This document shows, piece by piece, positions 37,201 to 50,587 of a stretch of 64,000 bases of DNA (its first letter is position 1; the number at the start of each line of letters is the position of its first letter). Below the pieces are notes generated by a model. The model did no database searches, was not told the DNA's origin, and was given only the letters and a program-made list of their open reading frames with translations. A program made the translations under genes and the position numbers. The stretch is from Apus apus (lineage: Eukaryota > Chordata > Aves > Apodiformes > Apodidae), in the NCBI RefSeq assembly GCF_020740795.1, contig NC_067286.1:1793990-1857989 (forward strand). The letters are read 5' to 3'.

Positions 37201-40200
37201 ACAAGCCCACCTTGTGTGCAGCAGGGGAGAGCCCACTCATCTCTTGCCAAGTCAGTGGAAGTATGCCAAGGGTAACAGGGAGAATGGCAACAAATCCAAG
37301 CAGCTGGCCCTTCCAGGAAGCCCTTTTCTATCCTCCTGTTAGGATGCCTTTCAGGCCCTGATCAGCACCAACCACATTCCCTTTATGTTGCCCTCTGTAA
37401 CGTGTGTCTGGGAGGGAGGTTGCTCCTCTCTTGGCTCTTCAGGTGTAAATTCTCAGGCCCTTCTTTAAGAAGACTTTCTAGATGATGTGGAGACACAGTT
37501 TCCCACATGAAATTACCTTATTTTTGGGGTGCACTCTGCTACTGGGTGCATTTTACTCCAGCTGGGAAGTCAGATGTTTCCCTTATGGCTTGAAGGCAAA
37601 TCAAACAATTTTTTTAATTTATAAAGGGCTTTCAAAAGAGTTTTTGAGTAGATCCAGGTCTGGAGAAAACTATTGTGTCTTTCCTCATTCACTAGAGAGA
37701 AACCTTTATAATTGGTTGACAATTATAATATGATTTTTATATATATATATATATAAATTGAGACAACTAATGAGAGGAAGGCTAGAGAGCCTCAAGAATT
37801 TGATCCTAAAGCTGGAGAGATTGGGAAGGGCAGAGTGGTATTCACAATATTTAACTTGAAATGTGTTTTAAAAGCACAGTTTTACTATAAATAAATATAA
37901 AGAGGGATGCAGGCTGGTGCTTTGAAGTATCCCTGCCTTCCAACTGATTAAAATAGGTAGAATAAATAGGGATACACTGACCAGGACTGATTCTGGTCTT
38001 TGCTTGAGCTGAAATTTTGGTCATTGGATCAAATCTTTCACTGGTGACCTGAGGTGTTCTGTACTGGTTTGGTCTTTCTCTGGCTCCTAACCTCAAAATC
38101 ACCAACTGCACCTCTTTCTCTATTTGTTTTCTAAGAAAAAGTGAACTACCTCAGGGCCTTGAGTACACCAACAGGTCTTGATGGCCCTGACCAGCCTCAC
38201 CTGGGACCCACACCCTGACCTGTGCCCCCATGTTAGCTCAGCTCTGGGTCTTCAGTCCGTCCATGGGCTTGGCCATAGACACCACTGACCCAGATCCATG
38301 AACCTGCTTCATCACCACAAGCTTTTTTTCCTGGATTTGGGACTTGGTTGAGTTGGCTGCCATCCTAGGCCTGACTAAAACTAAACCACACAACCAAGAA
38401 CATCAACCAAACTCTCCTTGAACTGTGACAGTCTTGGTGCTGTGACCTGGTCGGAGAGCTAGAGAAGGTAGAAGACCCTGGCATGGTTTCCACTCAGGGG
38501 AAGCTTATTTGCAATCCGAAGAGTTTAGAGGGAAAAACCTCTCTCAAGCAGAAGAAGGGAAGGAAAGGGTTAGGAAAAATAATCCAAGTTTGCCTCCTCC
38601 TGGTGTTGTCCTGCTGTTACACCTAGAAATGTACAGCTTTCTCCTTTTCTTTCTATGAATCCTCCCTGTTTGCTGCTCAGCCTGGGTCAGCCCTGTTGTT
38701 TTTAGAGTCTCTTTGGCCTTTCAGCACTTCAGGGGTGATTTTGGAGACTCACTGCTGAGGCAGGCCAAAGACAGATGCAGTTTTGCCTGCTAACATCCTG
38801 TACCACAATGCTCCCTGCTCCTGCATCAAAGTCCTGTGTGCTTAACAAAGCAATGTTACCCAAAGAAGTGTAGTAACAACATAAAAAACTGATTATCTTT
38901 CTTCTGGATTACTAACGTTATCCTTGGCATGAGGTGCATTTGAATATTAAAAGTTAGAGTGATTGTAACAATTAATTATAGCACAAAGTGATGCAGCTGG
39001 AGCTGTGCAAAGCAGGACACAAATTGTCTCCAGCCAGAAGAGCCTGTTACTGCCTGAGAGAGAGCAGGAAGCCAACCAATATTAAAAATAGAGCTGAAAT
39101 ATCAGGTGTCATCTATGTTTCCTGCCCAAAAGACAGCACTTGCAGCCCTGGGCCAGGCAGTCTATTGTGGAGTGGTTGGTGTGCCTGGCACTGCCACCTC
39201 CCTGGGTCTATCCCCTGCCAGCAATCACTACACAAGCAACCAGCAGCTGCCCAGGGCTAGGATTAAACAATTAATACTCCATTTGGATTTTGGGAAGTAT
39301 CCCACAGGCATAGTCCAAGGCTTCTGTTTGGCTAATCAAGGATTTGGAGCAATTAAGAGAAACCAAGTGCAACACTTGCATCACATCCAGTAAAATCCAT
39401 CCTGGGCTGGCATCGGGCACTTGGGAAATGTGTTTGTAAAATGCAGTCTGGTTCTTCCCAAGGTTAATCCTCCGTGGTACATCTAAAGGAAATGCTGTTC
39501 TAGAACATAACAGCAATCCAAAAGCCTAATCAAGATCTAGTCTAATTTTCCCCAGTTCCTTTTTTGAATCTGGCCATAGCTTTGCTCACCCTCAGCAGCT
39601 GCTTTTCCTGCCTCACTTGTAACATTTCTTTACCTTTTAAGGATGCCTTTTTGTTTGGTTGGTTGGTTTGTTTTGGTTTAGTTTTTTACCAACCCCTGTT
39701 TAGGGTTAGATAGTTTGAAATCAGGCATACACTGAGCAAATGCCTAAGAACAGTTTCTCTTTGCTGCTCTGTGATTTGTAAGATGCAAAGTAAAAAATTA
39801 CCTGGGAATGGCTAAACTGAAATTGAAGTTCATAAATCCATGTAATTCCCAGAGCTGGCTGCACTTCTGGGCCTGGGGACATGTGGTTGGTGTCTATCCT
39901 ATACCTAAAACCTTCTCTACAAATTGACATTTCCAAATGCAATGACATGCCCAAGCCCCTGCCAACCTGATAAATGCCATTTGGCAAGCAAGATTTGTGT
40001 GGTTCAGCTCAAAAATAACCAGCATTAGCTTCTGGTTCCTGCTTCTTTGCCCTTAGCAGGGAAGCAGAAGGTAAGAAGATCCTAAAAGAATTGTGATGAC
40101 ATGTGGATCTGGTCCCTTCAGGTGAAACAAGGCCATTAGGTAACCTAGTAGATGCTAGACAGGTTGTGCAAGGAACCAGCCCAGCTCCACAATCTAGATC

Positions 40201-40562
40201 CTCCCTTTTCATCTTGATAGTGGTTTCTAAGTAACAGAATTAATTATATGGCCCCACTTTGCTCCTCCTTGTTTCCCCCAAATGAAAGTGACTGATTTGT
40301 TATCACAGAGTGAGTGGGTGTCTGGGATTTTGCAAGACAACCCTAAGTGTGCAACCTGCCAGTTCTCCTTGGAGACTGGGTGGATAATGTGACTGTAACT
40401 TTAATGTTCTGCCTCCCTTGGGGAGAAGAAAGAAAATCATGTAGACAGAGGAATAAAAGGTGAGGGGTGGTGAGTGCACACTGGGCATTGTAAAGCAGTA
40501 ATTCTGCAAGAGGTTCTTGGAATTGCTTGGTTTTTTTCCTTTTCTGGAAATTGCTTCAATTG
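34201..40562. other. Intergenic DNA, no gene recognised
   Basis: No exon or RNA gene could be supported. There is a short TA microsatellite at about 37737-37755. AT-rich patches are common and the open frames are short. Confidence 0.5.
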
Positions 40563-40772
40563 TGAGAGAAAAGACAGAAAGAAAGACAGAGAAAGAGAGA
40601 GAAAGAGGGAGAGAGAGAAAGGGAAAGGGAGAGAGAGAAAGGGAAAGGGAGAGAGAGAAAGGGAAAGGGACAGGGGAAAGGGAAAGGGACAGGGGAAAGG
40701 GAAAGGGAGAGGAAGAGGAGGAGAGGAGGAGAGAGAGGGAAAGGAGAAAGGGAAGGGAACAAAAAGTGAAAG
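40563..40772. repeat. Purine-rich (GA/GGGAAA) tandem repeat, about 210 bp
   Basis: This is an almost pure purine tract on the + strand. It holds three tandem copies of a 20-bp unit gggagagagagaaagggaaa (40607-40666), followed by two copies of a 19-bp variant gggacaggggaaagggaaa (40667-40704). The open frames across it on both strands are low-complexity artefacts. Confidence 0.93.
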
Positions 40773-43700
40773 GAAAGATGGTGGTAAGAGGTGAAAGTAA
40801 ATTCCCTTAAAAGCTCCGTTATTTCACTCCTGGAAGAGGAGAGGAAGTTGGTCACTGTCCATAGCAAATGGGAGGAATGCCAAGCAAATCTGAGTGGATC
40901 TCAGGGGGTTTTTTTACGTTTAAACTTGTGCTGCCTCCAGCAATGACTGTTCAGAAGAAGAAAGTTATCAGCCCTAACACTGAAGGACTCATTAAATAGG
41001 ATTTGTCTTGATTAGCCTTCTGAAGTTAAACAACTAGTGTAAGTTAGTGTCAGGCTTCTCTTGCCAATGCAGCCAGATAATCATCACTACATGTCATTTG
41101 TGCTGTCCCTCTTCTCCAATAATTATAGAGGAAGAATAAATAAATCATTTAGATTATACAGTTTCAGACAGCTAAAGCTGAGTGAATGAATTAATTCATT
41201 GTATCTGAACTATTCTGATGCTCACATCATCCTTTTTTGGGGCAGAGAGATGCCAAGGAGCACTTTCTATATCTGTACCACCACAGAGAGAAGCTGAGAT
41301 ACTGGAGAGTTTTATTCACAAAGTGAAAAGAAAAAAAAAAACAACAACAAACAACCCAGACCTGGTCACTAAAAATCCATAACTCAAAGCTAAAGGATTT
41401 GTTCTGCCTCAGTCACCAGGGGTCAAACCAAAACCAGTGTGAACACTCTCACAAATCTGAAAACCTAATCCTTAAATCTGTAGATGATAAAAAGGGGTTA
41501 ATTTGTTAAAGGAAATAATCTACTTGCAATATAGTGAAATAAAGATGAGTTTGAAGTATTTACTGTCTACCTACTCCTACTTTTAAGACTTCCTTTTTTT
41601 GTTCTGGTTTTGTAGTCCCTTTTTTCCATCCTTCCTTTTCAGGTTATTCTATTTCTATATTAATCAGTCACCAGCAGAGCAAAGGAAGCTGCTCAAATCT
41701 GAAGTCCCTTTTTGTACAGTCTGTACATTCAGCCACCTGTGCACATTGCCTGGGCACCCTTTACTGGAAGAAAATATTAAAATACCCTTTAAAATTATAT
41801 CTATCTATATATTTGCAGTGCTGCCCATATTGGACATATTAGTCCAGGGAAATGTCATGTGTCAGTTCTGTTTCCAATACCTGAACTACCTGAAAGAGTG
41901 AAGTCTAGAGCCACAGGAGCTCAACCTCACTCAAAAAAATCTCATTCTTGTTCGTTTAGAGTATGTGGACCTGGGCACTGAGATTTTCTCTGTCAACATG
42001 ATCTGGCTGGGATCACACGGGAATGCAAAGCCTGAGAAAGAATCCAACACGTTTCCAAATCCTGGAATGAAATCCTAAGTGTTATTTTCATTAATGGTGC
42101 CTTGAAAGGGAAAGTGCTACTGCCTGATAGTCAACAAGGGGAGAAGAAGCCATGGGAGAGCAACAATGTCTACAAGCCAAGGCTGTGGTGAACCTCTCAA
42201 AAAGGAAAACAAGCAAATTTGTAGCAGAGCAGGAATTATCAGCAGTGAAAGAAAAAAAACTGTGCTGGACTCGTAGAAGATGGGGGAAGGAAAAGATGAA
42301 TTCAAAACCTGCAGAAAGATTGACTGAGACCTCAAGAGGGAGGCAGATCAGAGAGGTGCTGTGTTCATCACATAAGCAGAAGCTAAAAGAGCTCAGATAA
42401 TTTTCAGGTGATGTTTCTGGTATTTTCCTCCAAATGAAAAGTCAAGAACCAAAATGACTGTGTTTCATATATACATAGTAGATGAACAAGAGGATTTGGG
42501 GCTGCTCTTTGCAGGAGCCTGGTAGGTGCAAAGAACAGCTATGTTTGCTACCCCTGATGTAGAGCTGAAGGAGGGGAAGTGCCCTTCCTGAGAGCCAGTG
42601 AATACAGCTCCTGTTGGGCCCATTTTGTTGCAGAAGCCACTTCTCAGGAGGATCATTTCCAGCATTGTGCAATGTGTTTTCACCTACTATTAGATGAGAC
42701 TTGTCTGCATGTCTGCTGACATGCTTCAGCTGGGAAGGCTGGGTGCAGCTTTGTCTTATGAGGCAAGTTGTAAGAACCAGTTTTCTCCAAAAAATGATCA
42801 CAGACAAATATTTCTGCAAACAGAATCAGGGACTTTCTGCAGAGTGTGGCCACAGTCTGTAAGCTCATCTCCTGAAATTCACCATTCCTGTCCTGGGCAG
42901 CAGATAGAGAAGGTGTGGTGGCACAGATGCAAGGGATACCACTCTTTGTCTTCCCTTCCAGGAGAAGGTGTACAGTTACTGTAGATGCAGCCACAAGTTT
43001 CAAGAGGTGCTTCAAGGACTTGAGTGATTCCAGGTTTTTCTGTGCTTCCCCATCCCTGTCACTGCTGGGATGGCAATATAATCACCACCCTTTATGAAGT
43101 CTCTCTGCTGACTTTCCATCACCAGTGAGAGTTGGCCCTATCATTAGACATGGGGTTTGTTCCTTCCCTTTCCAAATTCCAGCAGTTTTTTTGTTGCTAT
43201 TGCCAAAATATATTGCGAATTACTAGGGTGTTTCTTTGGCCTTTTCCAAATACTATCATCATCATCATCATCACATCACTAGCCAAAAAACTAGGAGAGG
43301 AAGTAGTTGCAGCTATTACAGAAAACCAAGGACTAAGAAATGAAGAGGTATGCAGTATTCATCCCTCTCTTCCTCACAGATGGGCAGTGTAAAGTGGAAA
43401 TATTCCAGGTGCACCCAACAAGAAAGCAGTTAATGAACTGGGTGGCAATGCTGGGATACAGGATTATCTGGAGGAGAATTTCTAAAGGATTCCAGCCTCT
43501 CTCTGACCCTTTTGTGCACAGAGGAGAGCGTTACACTCAAATCCTCAGCCATAACTCCTGTCCTTGCTGGCTTGCATAGATTCCATCCAGTAGCAGGAAG
43601 CAGGGATTCCCTTGCTGTGGAGATTACCTGGAGTAAAGCTGGTGTTACTTGATCTCTGCATTTAACGAGCAGGAGGTGAAAGTGCAGTGCCAGGATCCTG

Positions 43701-44716
43701 GCCAAGAGACTGAAAGGATCCAAACCTTCAGGCAGCGTGGTAACCTGTATGGGCTGAGCTGTGGCCACAGAAAATGGAATAATCCACTCAGGTTTATCTC
43801 ATTGCACTGACCAGGGAGAGTTTACCCGACCTCTTAACGTGGGCACTTAGGTGAAGTTAGGCGCTGAACGTCAGGTATGAAGAGTCTAGACTGAGTATTT
43901 GGCCTGGTAGGGAAGAGGAAGAAAAATTCTGTTCACTGTAGTTCTAAAATAAGAGTGTCTGTGCGTGCAGGGGGAGAGGGAGGAAGAGCGGGCCTGGGAG
44001 ATTAGGATGTCATTTAAATAATGTAAATATCCGGGCATAACCTTAATCTGTTTCCAGCTCTTCACATGACTGAGTTTGAAATACTCTTGTTTCCTAACTT
44101 CAAGTGTCTGAGTTTGCAGAACAGCTTCTCTCTAAATAGAACAGGGTAGCATGAGGGGAAGTTACACAGGCTGATAAATCTCTCCATTGCTGCACTTCCT
44201 ATTTGTTGTCCTAATAAGAGAATAATGCCTCCCGTGGCAGAACGTGATCATGCACTGAAGTTTCCATGTAGCTTTCATGTAGAAGTGGTAGATGATTCTT
44301 TATGAAATGTCTCCTGTTGTAGAAGCAAGGTAATTGCTGGCATGCACTGTGAAGCCTGAGGTGTGAGAAACAAAGCTGATGAGAGAAATCCTTGCCCCAC
44401 TAATGTTACAAAATCTCTTCTGTTATGCAGCAACTTCAAGCATGTGAGTACTGATGTCTCCTTAACTTCTGTACCCAGCACCTTTCTCAGGTTCTCTTTC
44501 CATTTATCCTGTTAACACTTCTAGAAGCTGTTCCATGTTTACACACCTCAGGAAGCCAAGTGGCAGGTGAGTGCCTGGGTGTTTGCTGCCTTGCCTGAGT
44601 TGGAGGGAAACTTAAAAAACCAAGTCAGATTGTTTGGGTACTGGCTGAGCTTTCCTTCCCCTCTTGCAGCACAGAGTCATACTTCCCACAAACTACCATG
44701 CCACAAATAATATGTC
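40773..44716. other. Intergenic DNA, no gene recognised
   Basis: No exon was supported. There is a short ATC microsatellite at about 43252-43276 and a poly-A run near 41330. Overlapping open frames on both strands at 42440-43015 have no recognisable domain. Confidence 0.5.
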
Positions 44717-44790
44717 CTAGAATCATGGAATGGGTTGGGCTGGAAGGGACCTTAAAGATCGTTTTCCAACCCCTCTGCACTGGGGTGGGG
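44717..44790 (-). mobile_element. CR1 3'-end fragment
   Basis: 'ctagaatcatggaatgggtt' followed by gggctggaagggaccttaaagatcg is a reverse-oriented CR1 3' end. It breaks up in a G-rich run at about 44780. Confidence 0.85.
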
Positions 44791-45025
44791 GGGAGGTTGG
44801 AAAGCAACTGCAGTTGCTACCTGGGACTACTTGATGACCATGAACTGGAGGGGATTATGGATCAGCATCCTTAAGCTTCATTCTCTGTGCACATGATGTG
44901 TCACCTCTAGGGATTTTTGCAGTGTTCTTGTAACTTCCATGAAAGCTCTGAAGACTTGAAGAGATGTCCTGGAATACTTTTCCATGAATCCATTGCTATT
45001 TACATCTGTCAACTTGACCAGAGAC

Positions 45026-45190
45026 AATGATGGGGCACCCACCATTTCTCTGGGCAACCTGTTCCACTGTCTCACCACCCTTATTATGAAAAAATAATCT
45101 TCCTTATATTCAATCTAAACCTACCTTCTTCCAGTTTAAAACTGTTGCCCCTTGTCCTGTCACACCAGGCCTTGGTAAAATGTCTCACTA
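45026..45190 (-). mobile_element. CR1 3' portion, inner segment
   Basis: 'gacaatgatggggcacccac', 'tgttccactgtctcaccacc' and 'actgttgccccttgtcctgt' are the part of a reverse-oriented CR1 that lies inward of its 3' end. It may be the continuation of the fragment 240 bp upstream. Confidence 0.85.
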
Positions 45191-46171
45191 CATCTTTCTT
45201 ATCTTCCTACTTATGTATATTGCATTTTTTTCTGAAGAATTCTTTATTCTCTTTCTTTATATTTTTTTCTGGCTTACTCAGTTTAATTAGTATTTTTATT
45301 CATTATTTTTTTTGCTGTGCTGTTTTCAGAGTCTCCTGCTTCTGGAGAGCTGGGAGTATGTGTTTAGTGGCTGGCTGCTCTGATTATATCCTTTGCTTGC
45401 TGGTGTTGTTGAAATTCCTAGCACCACCTGTTACAGAAATTGTTACTCCTGCCCACACAGCACCAATGAAAGTAGAACTCATTAGGAAGAGAACCACCCA
45501 TGCAATCCACTGAATTGATTTTCTACCAGCCTAAAATAGCAACCAGAGCAAGGCACAACTGAACCTTAGATGCTGCTTAGCAGGCAAATCAATGCCCTGC
45601 CTTCTTTCTTGCTGTTCACCACAATTCAAAACCTTTTTCAGGGGCAAATTGTGGCAAATATATTGGCAACTGCCCCTTCTGCCAGCACAAAAGAACAAGT
45701 CTAAAAGATGAAATAGTGTATTAGCAGAGAGGGACACTCTGGCTCTAAAGCATGGCAGGGACACAAGCACTGCACAGCCCCAGTCTCAGTGGATTCATTA
45801 CTTGGATGTTCCCTAAATATGGGAACTGGTCATGGAGCCCACCAGTATTCAGGCTGTACTCCATGTGGAAATATGTAAATATTCTAATTTTTAATTTTAA
45901 TTCAAATATTTAATGCATTGGAATATTTATCAAAATATTTATTGTGTTTTATTTTAAAATACAGGTTTTCAGCATTTGTGCTGGCTGAGGGAGGCTCCAG
46001 TAATAGTACCTCACCTGTTGGCACACCTAAGACTTCCTGAAGGAAATCTGAGCTTGCATTCTGTTTTCCAAACTCACGTGGCACCTCAACTGTGAGTGGC
46101 CCCATCCTACCAAGTTTCCTAAATCATGGAAGAAGGGTGGGGATCCTTGAAACACAGATGGGCTCCTACAA

Positions 46172-46870
46172 TTGACTGATGATCCTACATCAATGGGGGC
46201 TATAATTGGCTGGGGACTGGTCACCACTAGTGTTCCTCAGGGTTCAATTCTCCATCCAGTTCCACTGAAGACATTTACCAATGATCTGGAAGCAGGAGTT
46301 GAAAGCACCTTTAGCAAGTTTGCTGGTGCTGCCAAACTGGGGGGTGCTGGTGATTCTCTCAAGGGACAAGAAGCCTTGCAGAGGGGTTTAGATAGATGGG
46401 AGCACTTGGCAAACAACAATGGCATGAAATTTAACTTGAACTCATCCAGAGAAGGGCAATAAAGCTGGTGAAAAGAAGGAATGTCCTAATGAGGAGCAGC
46501 TGAGGGCTCTTGGGTTGTCTAATTTGGGAGCTGAGGAGCACCTATATTGCTCTCCACAGCTTCCTGTGGAGGGGACATGGAGAGGGAGGTGCTGATCTCT
46601 TCTCCCTGGGATCCAGAGGCAAGACACCTGGGAGTGGTTCAAAGCTGCATCAGGGGAGGTCTAGACTGGACATTAGGAAGCATGTATTTATCAAGGGGAT
46701 GGTCAAACACTGGAACAGGCTTCCTAGAGAGCTGGTCGATGCCCCAAGCCTCTCAGTGTTTAAGAAGCAATGACCAATGCCTTTGGTCATAGTGTAGGTT
46801 TTGGTCAGCCCAGAAGTAATCAGACAGTTGGACTAGATGATTGTTGTAGGTCCCTTCCAACTCAACTTCT
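46172..46870 (+). mobile_element. CR1 LINE remnant with decayed reverse transcriptase end
   Basis: 46172-46462 is a frame resembling the end of the CR1 reverse transcriptase, with PQGSILHPV, FTNDLEAGVESTFSKFAG and GLDRWEHLANNNGMKFN. The catalytic FADD-type motif, expected just after SKFA, is degraded to FAGAAK, so it is inactive. A 3' untranslated part follows, with 'actggacattaggaagcatg' and 'ggactagatgattgttgtag'. This is the longest CR1 copy in the window and belongs to a different subfamily from the 'ggttggaagggacctt' copies. Confidence 0.88.
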
Positions 46871-48004
46871 CCTACCCTATCCTCCCACCAGGGTAAAGAA
46901 AGCTCCTGCTTGTACAAAGATGAAGGTGCTTGAGCTCCTCATATCTCTGCTGTCATTCATCTAGCTAATGTTCCTCAGGTCAAGAAATATGTGATGGCCA
47001 CGGCATGGAGAAAGGAAACTAACAGTGTTCCTTTGAGAGTCATTAAATATATGAACCACTTACAAGGTGAAACAGCTCAGTCTGGAAAAATCCATGTTCA
47101 GATTTTAACCCACACACAAGTTTCATTTAGCCCTGCCCCAAATATTTACTTTTTTTTTTTTAATTAAGGCTTGATGACAGATGTATTAGCACTAGAGTTC
47201 CAAAAAGGTTAATTATGCAGGTATATTGGTCCTCTTCAGCCTGATGCAAGAAAAGGATGGATTACAGAGCATGAAAACATGGGATATGTGGGAGAACAAG
47301 TAGGTGTCGAGTAGATATAAAATCATAATTTGATGTTCATATTTTTAGCAGCTGAAATCTTATATTGTGAAACAAGTGGTTGCAAAACATGGAAGCAAAG
47401 AGCTGCACTACTGGAAATGTGCAAGTTTAGCTTAAAGGGGTGTTTCAGTAAAAAACGGAGTAGCTGGCAACTTGATGTAAGAGCAGTGGTTCAGGTTGAT
47501 AACGTGTTTGTTATCAAATGTCTTGTTCCACTGCAAAGTCTGGCTGATACAACAGCAATTATTGTGATTATCAGTATTTCTATCAGAGCCATGTCTACAG
47601 GCTGACACAAGAGCACTGCCCTGAGGGCTGTGCAGACAGGTCCTCCTCTGAATGGACTGTGTGGCACTTTCTTGAGTAATTAAAACTTCAGTTAGCCAAG
47701 GGTTTGACATACACCTATGAAAGGACTTAATAGCCTGGCTACCGTTTTAGGTATTTGAGAGCAGTTCTTCAAATCTAAAGGTTGAGCTATTTTGTTGTGT
47801 GCCTCCTGACACAGCCAGATTCTCAGAGGTATTAATAAATCCCTCTCACTCCAGTTCCCAAAGTTTCTGAATCGAGCCCAGAAGGTGGTTTTTTCTTGTT
47901 GGTTTTTAGTGCTTTTTCTTTTAACCTCACACCTGTGGCAGCCTAAGAGCACACACAGCTTTCCCCCCAGCCAAGGAGCTTTTTAGAGGTGGCTGGATGC
48001 TCAG
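46871..48004. other. Intergenic DNA, nothing recognised
   Basis: No exon or RNA gene was seen. There is a poly-T run near 47151-47160. Confidence 0.5.
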
Positions 48005-48245
48005 TGTGCTAAAAAGCAGAGGGTGAAAAAGCTTTTCCTCACCTGTCTTGCTGATGCAGCGGGAGCTGCAGCTTTACATCAAGGATGAAGCCCCATCCCT
48101 GGAAACATTCCAGGTCAGGCTGGATGGGGCTCTGAGCAACCTGATCTAGTTGTAGTAGATGTCCCTGCTCAGTGCAGGGGGGGTTGGACTAGATGACCTC
48201 TAATGGTCCCTTCCAAACCTTTCTAGGATTCTATTCTGTAATTCC
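48005..48245 (+). mobile_element. CR1 3' portion, about 240 bp
   Basis: 'gatgaagccccatccctgga' followed by the 'ggttggactagatgacctct' core and a ccttccaaacctttctaggattctattctg end is a CR1 3' terminus in + orientation. Confidence 0.9.
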
Positions 48246-49687
48246 GTGACTGGAAAAGAAGGGATTTTTCTGTTTTACTCATTGACCTGTGACTCACTGG
48301 GAAGGTGAAAATACCAAGGGATTTGAACTTATTTCTCTTGTGTATCCCTAGATTGTCGTGGCCATCTGAGCATCCCCAGAAATGTGGAGAGGAAGATGAA
48401 GCAGGAAATCTCTCAGTCATGTTATTGAAGTTATTTAAGCCTGTGCAGGATTTTGGGGTGGGAAAGAGCAGATAAGGAGGCATGAACACAGGACAAGGGG
48501 GGCTAAATTCCTCCTCCTTTTTTTTGCTGAATGTTCAGTGTTGAGTATTTGGTGTAGGAGGGAAGCTACAAGGAACAAGTTCTGCTGTGCTGCCAGAGGT
48601 GTGTGTGCTGCTGCACTGGAGATGGCTTCTCTCAGATACTATAACAACATATTCTGTAAAAAAAGGACATGAGCCTAAGGGAAGGCAAAGCCTGGGAGTG
48701 AGAAGGGAAAATGTTAGCTGACTATCTGCTGTGGCAGAGGAGAAGCAAAGAAACAGATCAATTACAATGACTATTGAACTTCTTCTTAAGGCATCTCACT
48801 GCATTCTCAAACATTGGGAGGTGGGTTGAGAAATCAGCTTTAGTCTTTTCACACCTTCTGAGAAAGGCCAAGAGCCATAAACACTATTTAAACAACTTAA
48901 CTGTGATATTTAGATGAGATTTCTCCTGGTTCTTTGGATCAGCATTTCTAACTTGAAATACAGACTGCAGAATTATTACCAGGTGAGAACTTCACTAGCT
49001 CGAGCAGCCTCAAAAGCCAATGAGCACTGAGGAAAAAAAAAAAAACAACTAATAATGCAAGTAATTGGGTGAGAAGTGTTACAAATGTCCAGGAAATAAT
49101 TCAAATTAAATCCTGCAAACCACCAAAAGACACAAACTCAGACAAATCAGTTGCAGCTTTGGTCACATGCTTGGAAAACTCTATCCTAATGGTGTGCTCC
49201 TCTATCTGGGTTGATGTTGATAAGGCCTGTAACGTGTTTTTCTATGGAATATTAAAAAAAATAAAATCATTGACTCAGTTGTGGTTTCATAATATTTTCA
49301 AGACTTTGTGGTCTGTTTTGAAAAGAGACAATTATGTGAGTGCTATGATTGCCTTAGAACTATAGGAAAAGCTGAACCAAGCCTTGTTTTGCAATTAATA
49401 TTAATTTCCTGGAGTCCCCAAGTCAAGAGTTTGCTTAGAAATGTTACAAACAAGAAGGTGGCAGAGAAGAAAAAGCAATTTCACAACCTACCAGGAGAAC
49501 AGTGGGACACTTGGTGTGTGCAACCCCAGGCTCATCGCAGGCAACAGCAGCATCGAGTGCAGAGCTCCAAGAGGATTCCTGGTGTGAAGGCCACTGTGGA
49601 AGCTCCTCCACCTGCTCCTTTCCTGCTCTGTGTGCTGGAGAACTGGAAATACAGAAATATGGGTTTTCATCAGATTGTGAATAGAAA
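48246..49687. other. Intergenic DNA, nothing recognised
   Basis: No exon was supported. The open frame at 49308-49877 runs into the next CR1 copy and has no family resemblance. Confidence 0.5.
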
Positions 49688-49975
49688 TATGGAATGGTTT
49701 GGGTTGGAAGGGACCTTAAAGGTCACCTATATCCAACCCTCTGCATGGGCAGGGACACCTCCCACCAGCCCAGGTTGCTCCAAGCCCCATCCAACCTGCC
49801 CTTCAACACTGCCAGGGATGGGGCAGCCACAGCTTCCCTGGGCAACCTGGGCCAGGGTCTCAACACCCTCATGGTGAATAACTTCCTCCTCATGTCCAAC
49901 CTAAGCCTTCCCTCTTCCACTTTAAAACCATTCCCCCTTGTCCTATCACTACACGCCCTCACAAAAAGTCCACAG
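49688..49975 (-). mobile_element. CR1 3' portion, about 290 bp
   Basis: This is a well-preserved reverse-oriented copy. It begins atatggaatggtttgggttgg, continues through 'cagggacacctcccaccagc', 'aacactgccagggatggggc' and 'ttcctcctcatgtccaacct', and ends near 'ccccttgtcctatcactaca'. Confidence 0.93.
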
Positions 49976-50530
49976 AAAATGTTGTGCTTTGGAAACAATA
50001 CCAAGTTTTGAGGAGGTTGGCATGTTGGGTTTCTGGTTGGGTTTTTTTAATTATTATTGTTTTTAATTTAGCATGAGAATGTGCATAACTCATGGTTTTT
50101 ACAAAGTGGTTCATGGACTGTAAATGCCTACGCTGGGCTAGAGAGTAATGTTGTTTTTCTGGTTAGCAACAAGTTGGTGAGAGGTGGGTTTGAAGTGAAG
50201 TTTTCCCTGACTGTCAGAGCCCAGGAAACCTGGCTTTGGGAACAGAATGAGCCAGCTGAGGGAAAACAAACAAACGAACAAAGCCACCATCCAAGCAAAC
50301 AAACAAACAAGCCAAAACAAAGGGAAAAACCCAAACCCTTCAGGGCTCGGCCGTTCCTTACCTGGAAGTAACCGCGGGGATTCACCGGGGCAGTGAAGGA
50401 GCAAAGGGGGTTTTCGGGGGGATGAAGCCCAGAGCAGCTGGAGCTGAAGCAGGAGCTGCTTCCAGCCCAGCATCCCTCCCTGTCCCGAAAATCCCAAGGA
50501 AAGGGAAAGGAGGAGGGAGCGTGGGAGCGG

Positions 50531-50561
50531 GGTGGGCGGGGGTTTGTCCCACCCTTATATG
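50531..50561 (+). promoter_or_regulatory. Candidate core promoter of gene C (GC box and TATA-like box)
   Basis: A GC box (ggtgggcggggg, 50531-50542) lies about 15 bp before a TATA-like cttatatg (50554-50561). If used, transcription would start near 50585-50590, exactly where the long purine tract begins. From about 50340 to 50590, and again in exon 1, the DNA is GC-rich with many CpG, unlike the surroundings, which fits a CpG-island promoter. The transcription start is inferred, not seen. Confidence 0.5.
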
Positions 50562-50587
50562 TGGTGTGCGGAGCCGGGTGCGGGACC

